From positions 439,904 to 503,903 of the forward strand of contig NZ_PNXQ01000014.1 in assembly GCF_005217525.1 (NCBI RefSeq): DNA of 64,000 bases, written 5' to 3'. The position numbers and the translations under genes were made by a program. This DNA is from Paenibacillus terrae (lineage in GTDB: Bacteria > Bacillota > Bacilli > Paenibacillales > Paenibacillaceae). Every line of letters begins with the position of its first letter. Positions within the stretch are counted from its first letter, which is position 1. The notes beneath the pieces are model-generated. The model was not told where the DNA came from, did not search any database, and worked only from the letters and a program-made list of their open reading frames with translations. This document shows, piece after piece, positions 45,752 to 55,300 of the stretch.

Positions 45752-45812
45752 AAAAAACGGCGGAGTATCTCAAGACAGGGGATTAACCTGTGTGTGATAC
45801 TCCGCCGTTTTG
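45752..45812. terminator. Bidirectional terminator
   Basis: AAACGGCGGAGTATC (ending 45769) pairs with GATACTCCGCCGTTT (from 45796); an inner ACAGG/CCTGT stem tops it. It serves the HesB-like gene and the convergent gene at 45840. Confidence 0.85.
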
Positions 45813-45839
45813 TTGTCCTTGGGGCGCGCGTGCTGCATG

Positions 45840-46352
45840 TTAAGGGTTGTTAAGCATCGGACCTTCCACCGCAAAATCAAAATCATCTATGTCGTACACA
45901 TGTACAGGAACGGAAGCTTCAATAATGCGGTGAATCCAGTCCAGTTGATCAGTCAAAATGGGTAATTCTTCACGCTGAGCTGTTAGCACCAATTCGGTCT
46001 CGATTGGATCGAAATATTCTCCGTAATGCGCAGTATCGACGGCATTAATGATGATCAGTGAGGTGTTGGCGTCGAACAGGATGGGTAAGCTTTTGGCCCA
46101 GGGCATCTGAAGCGCACGCCGGATTTTTTTCTGATTCAATGGCTCCTCGAAATAGCTGATCAGCTCGCTTACCTTGCGCTTCACATGCTGATCGTCCGCA
46201 GGATTATCCATGAGCGGTTCCGTGCTATCCTGAAATTCGTATAGCTCCAGCAGCGACGTGTAAGGTACTATATATTCCACAGGGGCGGGAGTTGTAAGCA
46301 GTTGGCCATATATGGCAACCATTACAGCTTCCGTTACAAATTGTCGGGACAT
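45840..46352 (-). CDS. Hypothetical protein, 170 residues
   Basis: Not recognised with confidence. Acidic, soluble, no signal peptide or membrane segment (MSRQFVTEAVMVAIYGQLLTT...; LIIINAVDTAHYGEYFDPIETELVL). GGAGG lies eight bases before the ATG at 46352, so translation is well supported. About 200 bases without a gene separate it from the next gene upstream in the - direction. Confidence 0.75.
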   Translation of the reverse strand: MSRQFVTEAVMVAIYGQLLTTPAPVEYIVPYTSLLELYEFQDSTEPLMDNPADDQHVKRKVSELISYFEEPLNQKKIRRALQMPWAKSLPILFDANTSLIIINAVDTAHYGEYFDPIETELVLTAQREELPILTDQLDWIHRIIEASVPVHVYDIDDFDFAVEGPMLNNP

Positions 46353-46553
46353 CGGTCAAGCCTCCTGCATTTACCAAATTATGCGATAAGAGTATAACAC
46401 AAAGCGGGACTGAATTCAGCCCGTCATGCAGATTGCTCAGGTTCATTCGTCTTTTGCATTGACTGCCTTTTCAATTTTATGTCTGCCGCTGGTCAAATAC
46501 GTTTTTTTATGGACAGCATCTGCCAGCGCCAGACGAAGGAAAAGCAGGGAAGT

Positions 46554-46997
46554 CTAGGTGCGTCCGATTAACAGCGATAGCAGCCCGGCGGCGATGAGCG
46601 GCCCTACAGGAACGCCTTTGAAGAAGGCGACACCAATCACGGTTCCGATCAGCAAGCCCGTCACAATGATGGGCTGTCCGGACATCAGGGTTACTCCACG
46701 GCCGCCAAGGTAGGCTACCAGGATGCCAATGGCAATAGCGAGCAGTGACTTCCAATGCAGGAAGGACTCCATGACCTGGCTAATACTGATTTTACCGCTG
46801 GCCAGCGGCGTCATCACACCAATGGTCAGAATAATGATCCCGATCGTCAATCCATACTTTTCGAGCCAGGGAAAAGCAGTATAAAAATGGGTTGCCCGCA
46901 GTAGCAATAATACGACCATGGCAATGGTGACTGTGGAGTTGCCGCTGACAATTCCAAGAGCAGCCAGTACCAGCAGGATGAGTGAACTGTAATCCAT
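46554..46997 (-). CDS. DUF441/UPF0756 membrane protein
   Basis: 147 residues with four or five membrane helices ([80 protein letters not shown]). Function of the family is unknown. AAGGAG precedes ATG 46997. It follows ypdA by 22 bases, probably one operon. Confidence 0.85.
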   Translation of the reverse strand: MDYSSLILLVLAALGIVSGNSTVTIAMVVLLLLRATHFYTAFPWLEKYGLTIGIIILTIGVMTPLASGKISISQVMESFLHWKSLLAIAIGILVAYLGGRGVTLMSGQPIIVTGLLIGTVIGVAFFKGVPVGPLIAAGLLSLLIGRT

Positions 46998-47019
46998 ATA
47001 TGATTTCTCCTTGGTTCAT

Positions 47020-47991
47020 TTAGCTTTGAATATGTTCAGCGATTTGGCGACCGTGCCAGCGGCCTGTTTCAATAAACACCTCATTGGCATTACTGCCGGA
47101 AGCGATGACACCCGCCACATATATACCCGGTATATTGGTCTCCATCGTGGAAGGATCATATTCCGGTTTGTCCAGATCCTCAGCCATGTGAACACCGACA
47201 GACTCCAGCAGCTTCCGTTCGGGGTGGAACCCGGTTAGTGCAAGTACAAAATCATTTTCGAGCCGGAAAGCTTCTGCCTCCGAGGGGGTGACCACTACAT
47301 GATCTGGACGAATTTCAGTGATGCGCGCTCCCAGATGGAGTGTGATTTTTCCTTTTTGTACCATGCTGTCAAACAGTGGACGAACCCACGGCTTAATGTA
47401 TTCAGACAGCTCGGTTCTGCGATACACCATGTCAATGGTGGCTCCGACGCGTACGAGTTCCATCGCTGCATCCACCGCAGAGTTACTGCCGCCAATGATT
47501 GCGACCCGTGTACCGGTATAGGGATGAGCTTCACTGAAATAATGAGTAACTTTATCTAATTGTTCCCCGGGAATGCCCAAATAGTTCGGATGATCAAAAT
47601 ATCCTGTAGCCACGACGACATGGCGTGACGAATACGTTTTGGCTATTCCCTGCTTGCTCACCGTATGTACAGTAAATGTACCATCATCCTGTCGTGTGAT
47701 TGTTTTTGCTTCCTCGTAATGACGGACGTTCAGGTTATAATGTGCCGCCACCTTGCGGTAATACGCCAGTGCTTCATGACGATAAGGCTTGTCATTAGGC
47801 GTACTGAACGGAACATCCCCAATTTCCAGCAGCTCAGCCGTACTGAAAAACTGCATGTTCGTCGGGTACAGAAAAATGGAGTGAACAATGTTACTTTTTT
47901 CGATAATGACGGTTTGCAAGCCTTTGCGGCTGCATTCGATTGCAGCGGACAGCCCGCAAGGCCCGCCTCCGATAATGACTACGTCGTGCAT
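47020..47991 (-). CDS. ypdA: Bacillithiol disulfide reductase YpdA
   Basis: FAD/NADPH flavoprotein that keeps bacillithiol reduced. GGGPCG at residues 8-13 holds the conserved cysteine (C12) beside the FAD loop; a second dinucleotide motif is VAIIGGSNSAVDAAMEL, and ETNIPGIYVAGVIASG ends the fold. The frame extends to 48057, but GGAGG at 48001-48005 sets the start at 47991 (323 residues). Bacillithiol use fits a low-GC Gram-positive host. Confidence 0.9.
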   Translation of the reverse strand: MHDVVIIGGGPCGLSAAIECSRKGLQTVIIEKSNIVHSIFLYPTNMQFFSTAELLEIGDVPFSTPNDKPYRHEALAYYRKVAAHYNLNVRHYEEAKTITRQDDGTFTVHTVSKQGIAKTYSSRHVVVATGYFDHPNYLGIPGEQLDKVTHYFSEAHPYTGTRVAIIGGSNSAVDAAMELVRVGATIDMVYRRTELSEYIKPWVRPLFDSMVQKGKITLHLGARITEIRPDHVVVTPSEAEAFRLENDFVLALTGFHPERKLLESVGVHMAEDLDKPEYDPSTMETNIPGIYVAGVIASGSNANEVFIETGRWHGRQIAEHIQS

Positions 47992-48196
47992 CTCGATGAA
48001 CCTCCCGTTGTATTGGTCTGTAGCGCCAGTTTTGCAGTAGTGTGTAGGACGTTTCAAAGCGCTAATTCATAAAAATTTGAAAAGGCAAAACAGTTGAATA
48101 TATGCAATCTCTGTACAAAAGTCAAGTAATATCATCCTACCGCAATGCGTACACAATATCCAGCCGTTTTCAGAAAGAAGTCAAAGAATGCTACGA

Positions 48197-48225
48197 TTGA
48201 CAACCATTTTTAACAATCATATAAT
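48197..48225 (+). promoter_or_regulatory. Consensus sigma-A promoter of the ArsR-type regulator
   Basis: TTGACA (48197-48202), 17 bases, TATAAT (48220-48225): a perfect match in both hexamers. It lies in the 321-base gap between divergent ypdA and the regulator, which otherwise shows no gene. Confidence 0.88.
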
Positions 48226-48312
48226 TAGATATACATCTATTTTTATGTGTGGAATTTATTTTTTACGGTAAATATACGGCAATGTATGTAGTGATGAAAA
48301 GAGGCGTTAACG

Positions 48313-48909
48313 ATGCAACTGGATAAAATAGTTAACTATCATAAAGCGCTTGCTGATCCAACGCGTATGCGTATATTGCTGCTCTTGTCACGTGGAGAGA
48401 TGCATGGTCAGGCTTTGGCGGAAAAACTGAATTTATCCCAACCGACTGTAACGCATCATGCTTCCAAGCTCCGTGAGGCCGGATTAATCAAGGAACGGCG
48501 TGATAAGAATACGGTATTTTTCACACTGAATCCTGAACTGATCAGGCAGTATGCCGAGGCGACAGTGCGGTTTATTTTTGAAAAAGGAGAGGGGGAGGAA
48601 GAGCTGTCAGAGGTTAATGAAACGCTGGAAGCGACAGTTTTGCGCAATTTTTTTTCCAAGGACGGCAAGCTGCGTCAAATTCCCTCGCAGTACAAGAAAA
48701 AGCTGATCGTGCTTCAAATGCTGGCAGAAAAGCTGGAGCCGGGCCGCGTGTATCCTGAACGTGAGCTAAACGAGTGGATTAAGCAGTATCATGAAGATTT
48801 TGCGACGATTCGGCGTGAGTTGATTATGCATCATTTTATGTACAGAGAACGTGAAATGTATGAATTGAATCCTCGTGAGATGTGGACGCGTTGGGATCAA
48901 GTGCGCTAA
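48313..48909 (+). CDS. ArsR-family transcriptional regulator with DUF2087 domain
   Basis: Winged-helix DNA-binding domain (residues 1-85, KALADPTRMRILLLLSRGEMHGQALAEKLNLSQPTVTHHASKL) joined to a C-terminal DUF2087 domain (about 105-195, FFSKDGKLRQIPSQYKKKLIVLQMLAEKLEPGRVYPERELNEWI...). No metal-binding cysteine motif, so a metal is not the obvious signal. The target is unknown; the nearest candidates are divergent ypdA and the small gene at 49011. Confidence 0.87.
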   Translation: MQLDKIVNYHKALADPTRMRILLLLSRGEMHGQALAEKLNLSQPTVTHHASKLREAGLIKERRDKNTVFFTLNPELIRQYAEATVRFIFEKGEGEEELSEVNETLEATVLRNFFSKDGKLRQIPSQYKKKLIVLQMLAEKLEPGRVYPERELNEWIKQYHEDFATIRRELIMHHFMYREREMYELNPREMWTRWDQVR

Positions 48910-48951
48910 AAGCAACTTGAAAAAAGATTTAAAAAAAGGCTTGCGGCAGAC

Positions 48952-48980
48952 TTGACAGACGAATTGTGGACTTGTATGAT
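48952..48980 (+). promoter_or_regulatory. Strong promoter of a small-peptide gene
   Basis: TTGACA (48952-48957), 17 bases, TATGAT (48975-48980). Confidence 0.8.
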
Positions 48981-49010
48981 TAAGAAAATTTTAGGAGGAG
49001 GCGATGTTAT

Positions 49011-49094
49011 ATGCGTACGAACATGAATGGATTGGTTCAGCAGCAGTATGACGTTGTCTCCCGCACGGATGATGCACAGTTGAAGACTATATGA
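49011..49094 (+). CDS. Putative 27-residue peptide gene
   Basis: A perfect -35 and near-perfect -10 (48952-48980), AGGAGGAGG at 48993-49001, and ATG 49011 opening 27 codons (MRTNMNGLVQQQYDVVSRTD..., ending DAQLKTI) before TGA. A second ATG at 49004 in another frame opens 15 codons from the same ribosome site. Tandem terminators follow. The signals argue for a highly expressed short product; the peptide has no hydrophobic export signal and I do not recognise it. Confidence 0.55.
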   Translation: MRTNMNGLVQQQYDVVSRTDDAQLKTI

Positions 49095-49142
49095 AATAAG
49101 TATAGTTTTTACATGGCATTCGGTTGAGCAGTAGAACCGATG

Positions 49143-49177
49143 AAATCCGCAGGGAGCGATTCCCTGCGGATTTTTTT
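49143..49177 (+). terminator. First of two near-identical terminators
   Basis: AAATCCGCAGGGA (49143-49155) pairs fully with TCCCTGCGGATTT (49161-49173), with a T7 run. Confidence 0.9.
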
Positions 49178-49220
49178 ATGATTAGGGTCTTGGGATAGCC
49201 TCGGCCTGAATCATACACCC

Positions 49221-49248
49221 TCCGCAGGGATTTCCCTGCGGATTTTTT
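49221..49248 (+). terminator. Second of two near-identical terminators
   Basis: TCCGCAGGGA (49221-49230) and TCCCTGCGGA (49233-49242) followed by T6; same stem as the copy at 49143. No gene is seen from here to 49357. Confidence 0.85.
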
Positions 49249-49356
49249 GCGTTATTTGCTCGCGGGAGAGAACATTTGGAAGCACAGAATAGCACGAAAA
49301 TAAATAACACCAGCTTTAAACATCAGCAATAAACGATGATTCACAGGAGGAAAACA

Positions 49357-50454
49357 ATGAGTATACATGAATACGGCTGGTCTGATTACTGGAACGGCTT
49401 TTGGGACCAATGGAAACAAAGCTTTGAAGAACGAGCAGAAAATACACAGGTACGCCCTGCCCGTCTAATTGCCGATTATGGTCAAAAAGTAAAGCTTATG
49501 ACTATGGAAGGAGAACGCTGGGGAGCTGCTTCCGGCAAGCTGAGACATGCTAATGTTGATCCGGCGGAAATGCCGGCTGTGGGGGATTGGGTAGCTGTCA
49601 CCCTGCCGGATGGAGTCTCTGATGCAGTCATTCATGCCGTGCTGCCACGTAAAAGTCGGATTTCTCGGCAGGCTGCGGGCCTTGAGACGAAGGAGCAGCT
49701 GATTGCGACAAATGTAGATACCCTCTTTCTCGTCAATGCACTGAATCACGATTTTAATGTGCGCAGGCTGGAACGGTATTTAATTATGGCGTGGAACAGC
49801 GGAGTTGACCCGGTCGTTGTACTGAGCAAAAGCGATCTTTGTCCCGATGTGGAAGAGCGGGTGGCAGAAGCGGAGGGGGTTGCTCCTGGTGTACCAGTCA
49901 TCGTTATTTCCGCTTTGCAGAACGAAGGGAGAGAGCAACTGGAGGCGTTTCTTCAACCCGGACGCACTGTTGCCTTGACAGGCTCATCCGGCAGCGGCAA
50001 ATCAACAATTGTGAACTGGCTGTCCGGGGCCGAAGTCCAGCTTACACAGGATGTGAGGGAAGAGGACAGTCGGGGGCGCCATACAACAACCCACCGACAG
50101 TTGTTCCCCATATTGAAGCAAGCCGTTCTGCTGGATACGCCGGGAATGCGTGAACTGAATCTGTGGGATGATTCCACTGGGGTCGCTAATACCTTCACGG
50201 ATATTACGGAAATGGCACAAAGATGCCGTTTTGCAGACTGCAAGCATCAGAGAGAAGCGGGATGTGCGGTAGAGGAAGCAGTGCAGCGTGGGGAGCTGTC
50301 TGAATCCAGAGTGAACAATTATCGCAAAATGCAGCGGGAGCTGGAGTATCAGGCGCGTAAAGAAGCAGATCGGCGGAAAAAGGATCAACGATCAAGCACA
50401 AATCAGGGCCGAGGCGGTAATCGAAGTGGCTGGAGACGTGATGTGGAGTGGTGA
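49357..50454 (+). CDS. rsgA: RsgA-family ribosome-associated GTPase
   Basis: Circularly permuted GTPase that helps mature the 30S subunit. OB-fold N-terminal domain (about 35-100), then G4 (LSKSD), G1 P-loop GSSGSGKSTIVN, G2-like RGRHTTTHR, G3 DTPGMREL, and a C-terminal zinc knuckle (CRFADCKHQREAGCAV). 365 residues, about 65 more than typical YloQ, with an N-terminal EYGWSDYWNGFWDQWK extension; this is the longer paralogue class, so a main yloQ may exist elsewhere. ATG 49357 lies six bases after AGGAGG. Confidence 0.9.
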   Translation: MSIHEYGWSDYWNGFWDQWKQSFEERAENTQVRPARLIADYGQKVKLMTMEGERWGAASGKLRHANVDPAEMPAVGDWVAVTLPDGVSDAVIHAVLPRKSRISRQAAGLETKEQLIATNVDTLFLVNALNHDFNVRRLERYLIMAWNSGVDPVVVLSKSDLCPDVEERVAEAEGVAPGVPVIVISALQNEGREQLEAFLQPGRTVALTGSSGSGKSTIVNWLSGAEVQLTQDVREEDSRGRHTTTHRQLFPILKQAVLLDTPGMRELNLWDDSTGVANTFTDITEMAQRCRFADCKHQREAGCAVEEAVQRGELSESRVNNYRKMQRELEYQARKEADRRKKDQRSSTNQGRGGNRSGWRRDVEW

Positions 50455-50530
50455 GATGAAGAAAGGTTATTTGTAAAAATCACAAGAGAATCTGCGGTGT
50501 GGTCGGCATATCCTGTAGAGGGGTGAGTAT

Positions 50531-50869
50531 ATGCCGAATTATAGTATCGTGGTGAGTTTGTCGGATCGTCGTCTGTACTTAAAAGATGGCGATCAGACTG
50601 TACTTAGTTATCCGGTCGGAATTGGTAAAATCGCTACACAGACACCGCACGGACAATTTACCATCATCAACAAACAGCCCAATCCCGGCGGCCCCTTCGG
50701 AGTGTTCTGGATGGGGCTGTCCAAGCCGCATTATGGCATCCACGGCACCAATGAGCCCTGGTCCATTGGCAAGCTGGTGTCGCATGGTTGCATACGTATG
50801 CAGAACAAGGATGTGCTGGAGCTTCAAGAGAAGGTGAGTATTGGCACGCCGGTCACCATACAGCCTTAG
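50531..50869 (+). CDS. L,D-transpeptidase (YkuD domain)
   Basis: 112-residue single YkuD domain. Catalytic HGTNEP...SHGCIRM is complete. It has neither a LysM domain nor a signal peptide, so export is unclear; Bacillus YkuD-type enzymes are often spore-associated. Start ATG 50531 follows GAGGGGTGA. Confidence 0.9.
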   Translation: MPNYSIVVSLSDRRLYLKDGDQTVLSYPVGIGKIATQTPHGQFTIINKQPNPGGPFGVFWMGLSKPHYGIHGTNEPWSIGKLVSHGCIRMQNKDVLELQEKVSIGTPVTIQP

Positions 50870-51088
50870 TGACCGACAAGTTACAACACACTGCAAGTCA
50901 TGTGCTGTGCAATTATGATTTGGGTTGAATAGGGACATGGACTTCAATTTTTAAAGGTTATGCAATCCTGCTTGCTTTATCCAACAGGGGGGTTAGGTGT
51001 TTGAACACCAAACAGAATGGTTAAAAATGGATTGTCTAATTACCCCTTGGAAAGCAGGGGCAGCATGATGTAAAGGAGCCAGTGTCAT

Positions 51089-51241
51089 ATGTCCATTGAC
51101 CGTTTTATCCTGAAAAAGCTGGACAACTGCCGGGAAGAGCATACACGCGCTAATTTACTGGAACTGTTTAGAATACGAATTGAGAAGGCGCAGAAGTTGG
51201 AACGAGGCGGCAAAAAAGGTTATCGCAGAAGAATACTATAA
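51089..51241 (+). CDS. Hypothetical small basic protein, 50 residues
   Basis: ATG 51089 about ten bases after AAAGGAG, 50 codons to TAA 51241. Amphipathic helix (SIDRFILKKLDNCREEHTRA...LLELFRIRIEKAQKLERGG) and a basic tail KKGYRRRIL. A weak hairpin (51288-51310) follows. Not recognised. Confidence 0.5.
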   Translation: MSIDRFILKKLDNCREEHTRANLLELFRIRIEKAQKLERGGKKGYRRRIL

Positions 51242-51332
51242 GCAGATTGCTAGTTACATGTATCATGTTTTAAAGCCGCTGATACGGAGAGGGTGCTTAG
51301 TCACTCTCTCTTATTTGCTATGATTTCGGAAC

Positions 51333-51358
51333 AAAAAAAATCCCTCTTAATAGAGGGA
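51333..51358 (-). terminator. Terminator of the - strand gene at 51347
   Basis: TCCCTC (51341-51346) and GAGGGA (51353-51358) form the stem; on the - strand T8 follows (A8 at 51333-51340). The loop contains the stop codon. Confidence 0.8.
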
Positions 51359-51586
51359 CAGTGCCAATGAATCATTTTCACTAACGCTATGCAGGATGGC
51401 TTCACAACCAACAATTTCTATACTGATCAAAGAGTTAAGACATTTTTGAAGGGCACGCTTGCCTCTGGAGATTTTGTTCTCCAAAGTGTTGCTTAGAAGT
51501 TTTAACGTTTTTTGTACAGGTTGTTTGTTTTCTTGATTGAAGTATACGGGAATACGTTTGTTTTGAAATGTAATTAATGTTCTCAC
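51347..51586 (-). CDS. Hypothetical protein, 79 residues
   Basis: GTG 51586 lies five bases after GAGGTGA; the frame continues a few codons further to 51595 but overlaps that site. Sequence MRTLITFQNKRIPVYFNQEN... is basic in the middle, with two cysteines, and unrecognised. A+T-rich compared with neighbours. Own terminator. The following 290 bases up to the type VII promoter show no gene. Confidence 0.6.
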   Translation of the reverse strand: MRTLITFQNKRIPVYFNQENKQPVQKTLKLLSNTLENKISRGKRALQKCLNSLISIEIVGCEAILHSVSENDSLALSLY

Positions 51587-51870
51587 AAAAATCACCTCGC
51601 TTGAGTTATTTCATGGCTTTATTGTAGAGCCCGTTTCTTAAAATTACCTTAAAAACACCTTATAAAAACATAAAGGTCTGAAAAATTTACAAAGTGTTCA
51701 CAATACTCTGGTAAACAATCGAATTTGGTTTAACCCATCGACAAAATGACGTATATGCGAATTCTACAAAACTCTGAAAATATAGTTTATTGATTCATAT
51801 GACTCTTTTAAGATATAAAAATACAACTAAAGTCATGATTTTATAGTGCGAGTGGGTATTTTGTAACAAA

Positions 51871-51899
51871 TTGACAGTCTAATAGGCGAATGCTACAGT
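51871..51899 (+). promoter_or_regulatory. Promoter of the type VII secretion operon
   Basis: TTGACA (51871-51876), 17 bases, TACAGT (51894-51899) with an extended TGC before the -10. Confidence 0.75.
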
Positions 51900-51979
51900 T
51901 ACGATAGCCATATTTTCATAGAAAATAGGCTCTTTGTGTGAGCTTTACTGTATACATTAAGGATCGGGAGGGATGACAG

Positions 51980-52300
51980 ATGATCCTGACCGTGCTTTCG
52001 GGACGACAGGAAACAGAGTGGTTTGACATCGAGGTGGCTAATGAATACTCGGTGGATCATTTGAAGCTGATGCTGGGTGTTCGTATTTTTGGTGAGCCTC
52101 CGGCGGAAGGAATGCAATATATTATGGAAGCAAAATTCCCGGAGGGGCTTTGGTTCAGGGTGGAGGACGACCAACTGCTGATAGGTGCAGGTCTGCGGGA
52201 AGGCTGTACGGTGCGTATTCAGCGTGCTTTTTCGACAACCCGGGACGAAGCTCCTGTATATGGACGGCGTTCGCTGTTTCAAAGTGAAAAAAATGGGTAA
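51980..52300 (+). CDS. YukD/EsaB-like ubiquitin-fold protein of type VII secretion
   Basis: 106 residues; the first 85 fit the ubiquitin-like YukD/EsaB fold ([33 protein letters not shown]... LIGAGLREGCTVRIQRAF). EsaB is a cytosolic regulator or component of Firmicute ESX systems. The assignment rests mainly on position before essC, on length and on the beta-grasp pattern. GGGAGG precedes ATG 51980. First gene of the operon; 67 bases separate it from essC. Confidence 0.75.
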   Translation: MILTVLSGRQETEWFDIEVANEYSVDHLKLMLGVRIFGEPPAEGMQYIMEAKFPEGLWFRVEDDQLLIGAGLREGCTVRIQRAFSTTRDEAPVYGRRSLFQSEKNG

Positions 52301-52367
52301 ATACACACATGAAATTATATGAAACCTTGGTAAAATGAAATAGTAAGCGAAAAGGGGGACTTTTGTC

Positions 52368-55300
52368 TTGAATGTATTATACCAGCGCTCCCCGCGATTA
52401 AGACCGGCGCTCCGAGAGGAGAAGCTGGAGATTTTACGGCCTCCGGCTGAGCCGAGCAAGCCGTCTTTTTCTATTATATCTATACTTATTCCGTTAATGA
52501 TGACGTTGGTAACGATTGGTTTTTACGTATATATGAGCAAAACAGGCAGGATGGGCAACAGTAACTACCTGATGTTCCAGATGGTTACTGTGGTCATGAT
52601 GCTTACATCCTATACCATTCCTTTTTTCGTTTATTTGAACAATAAGAAGGAATACAAGCGCAAGCTGGAGGAACGTGACCGGATGTATCGGGAACAGCTC
52701 CAGAAGCATCGGGAAGAGCTTGAATTGAAACGCGAAGAGCAAATCCGTACGCTATATGAAATTCACGGTGACCCGCAAATCTGCGCTCAAATCGTCAAAA
52801 ACCGTAACAGCTCTCTCTGGGAGCGTTCGCCGGAGGATGAGGATTTTTTGCAGGTGCGTATTGGAACCGGACAAGTTCCGTTTCATATCAAGCTGCAAAT
52901 CCCGCGTCCGGACGGCTATGACCGAGACCCGTTGCTGGGAGCTGCGGATGAATTGGGTGAAGAGTTTCGTCTGGTGGATGCTGCGTCCATTGCATTGCCG
53001 CTGTTCCAATCCAAGGTGGTTGGATTGGTTGGAGAGCGAGAGCATACGCTGGCAGCATTAAGAGTGATTCTGGCACAGGTGGCTGTTCGTCACTCGCCGG
53101 ATGAAGTGAAAATAGCTTCCTTTTATGATAAACGGGAAGAAAATGAATGGAACTGGATGCGTTGGCTCCCGCATGTGTGGGACGATGACAGAACTGGGCG
53201 GATGATGTCAGACCGCAGCAGCAGCGCCCATCAATTGGCCGACTTTCTGTTTGCCAGATTGAATCGCCGTAAAAACAACCGCAACGAACGTAATGGAAAA
53301 GGGATGGAAATCCCGTGTTATGTGGTTGTTTTATCAGATAGCCAGCTCATTGAAGAAGAACCGTTGCTCCCGTTGCTGTTGGAGGACGGACGGGCAATTG
53401 ATGCGTGTACCATCGTGCTGGCTTCCCGAAAGGAAGCTTTGCCGATGCAGTGTCAGCTTATCGTGGAGGCTTCCAAGGAGCAGGGCGTATATGCCCGCAA
53501 ATCGGAGTCACCAGAGGTTGAACAGCAAAGCTTTAAACCGGATCGTCTGTCTAGAGAGGAAGCAGATGCATTGGCGCGGTATATGGCTCCTGTTCGCTTG
53601 AAGCGTTCCTCGGCTTCGGATATTCCCTCTGTGCTGCCACTGTTCGATATGATGAGCGTAGCGGGTGTGGAAGAACTGGACGTTACAGAACGGTGGCGGC
53701 GTAACCGTCATCCTGACACCTTGCCTGTACCTATGGGTGTGCGGGCAGGTGGCAAGAAGATCATGATTAATTTGCATGATAAAATCGAGCGACACGGGCA
53801 TGGTCCGCACGGCTTGATCGCCGGTACGACAGGTTCAGGGAAGAGTGAGGTTATTCAATCCATCGTAGCTTCCCTTGCTGCTGAGTTTCACCCGCATGAT
53901 CTTGCGTTTATGCTGATTGACTACAAGGGTGGTGGCATGTCCAATACGTTCGTCAATTTGCCGCATGTGGTGGGTACAATTACGAATTTGGACAATAACC
54001 TGATCGAACGCGCCAAAATATCACTAAAAGCAGAACTGGTTCGCCGGCAGAAAATATTAAACGATGCGGGCAATTTGCAGCATATTGATGAATATTACAG
54101 ATTGCTTCGGCAGCGGCACGCACAACCGCTGCCTCATCTGGTTATTATTATTGATGAATTTGCACAATTAAAGCGGGATCAACCCGAATTTATGGATGAG
54201 CTCATCAGTATTGCCGCCATTGGACGAACATTGGGTGTCCATCTGATTTTGGCGACCCAAAAGCCTGCCGGCGTGGTGGACGATAAAATCTGGAGTAACT
54301 CCAGGTTCCGTATCTGCTTGCGGGTGCAGAGCGAAGGCGACAGCCGTGATATGTTGAAAATACCGAATGCCGCGTGGATCACGAAGCCAGGGCGAGGGTA
54401 TTTTCAGGTCGGCAGTGATGAGGTGTTTGAAGAGATGCAATTTGCCTGGAGTGGTGCGCCGTATGTAGGCAACAGTGATATTTCATCCTCACTGCCTGTG
54501 CACGAGGTGAGACTGAACGGCAAGCGTGAAGCGCTGCTGACTGGTGGCGAACGGGCAAGCTCAGGCTTAAAAGGGGAAGAAGCTCCCAAACAGCTTCAGA
54601 TATTCATTGATTATATTGCAGAAGAAGCTGCCAAGGCAGGAATTGAACGGCTTCAGGGACCGTGGCTTCCACCGCTGCCTGAATTGCTGGATTTAACTGA
54701 TTTGCCTCTATGCGTCGAAACGGGCAGTCCAACATCGCCTCAAGAGCTGAAGGCGGTCATGGGTCTGGTTGATGATTTGCCGAACCAACGACAGGAGCCG
54801 ATTTATGCATCGATGGATCATGGTCATTGGGCAGTGTACGGTATGCCGGGCATGGGTAAAACTACCTTTTTGCAAACAATGCTAATGTCGATGGCTCAGC
54901 GTTTTCATGCGAACCGTTGGAATGGTTACATCATTGATATGGGGCGAACGATGCGCGACTTTGGGGAACTTCCCCAGATCGGTGCTGTTATGATGGCAGA
55001 GGAGGACGACCGGATCAAGCGGTTGTTCCATTATCTGTTCAAGCTGGTGGCTGTACGCAAGGAAATGATTTCCGAAGCGGGTGTCAAAACGATAAGCTCT
55101 TTTCGACGTTCTGCTGTTGAGGATGTGCCGCAAATTATCGTAGTCATTGATGGCTACCTTAATTTCCGCAATGCTTATACAGATGAAAATGAGCTACTGG
55201 AATTTCTTCTGCGTGAAGGTGGCAGTCTGGGCATTACATTTATCATTACAGCGAATCGGATTACCGATGTGTTTGAGAAGTTCCGCAGTAATATTCCGAA

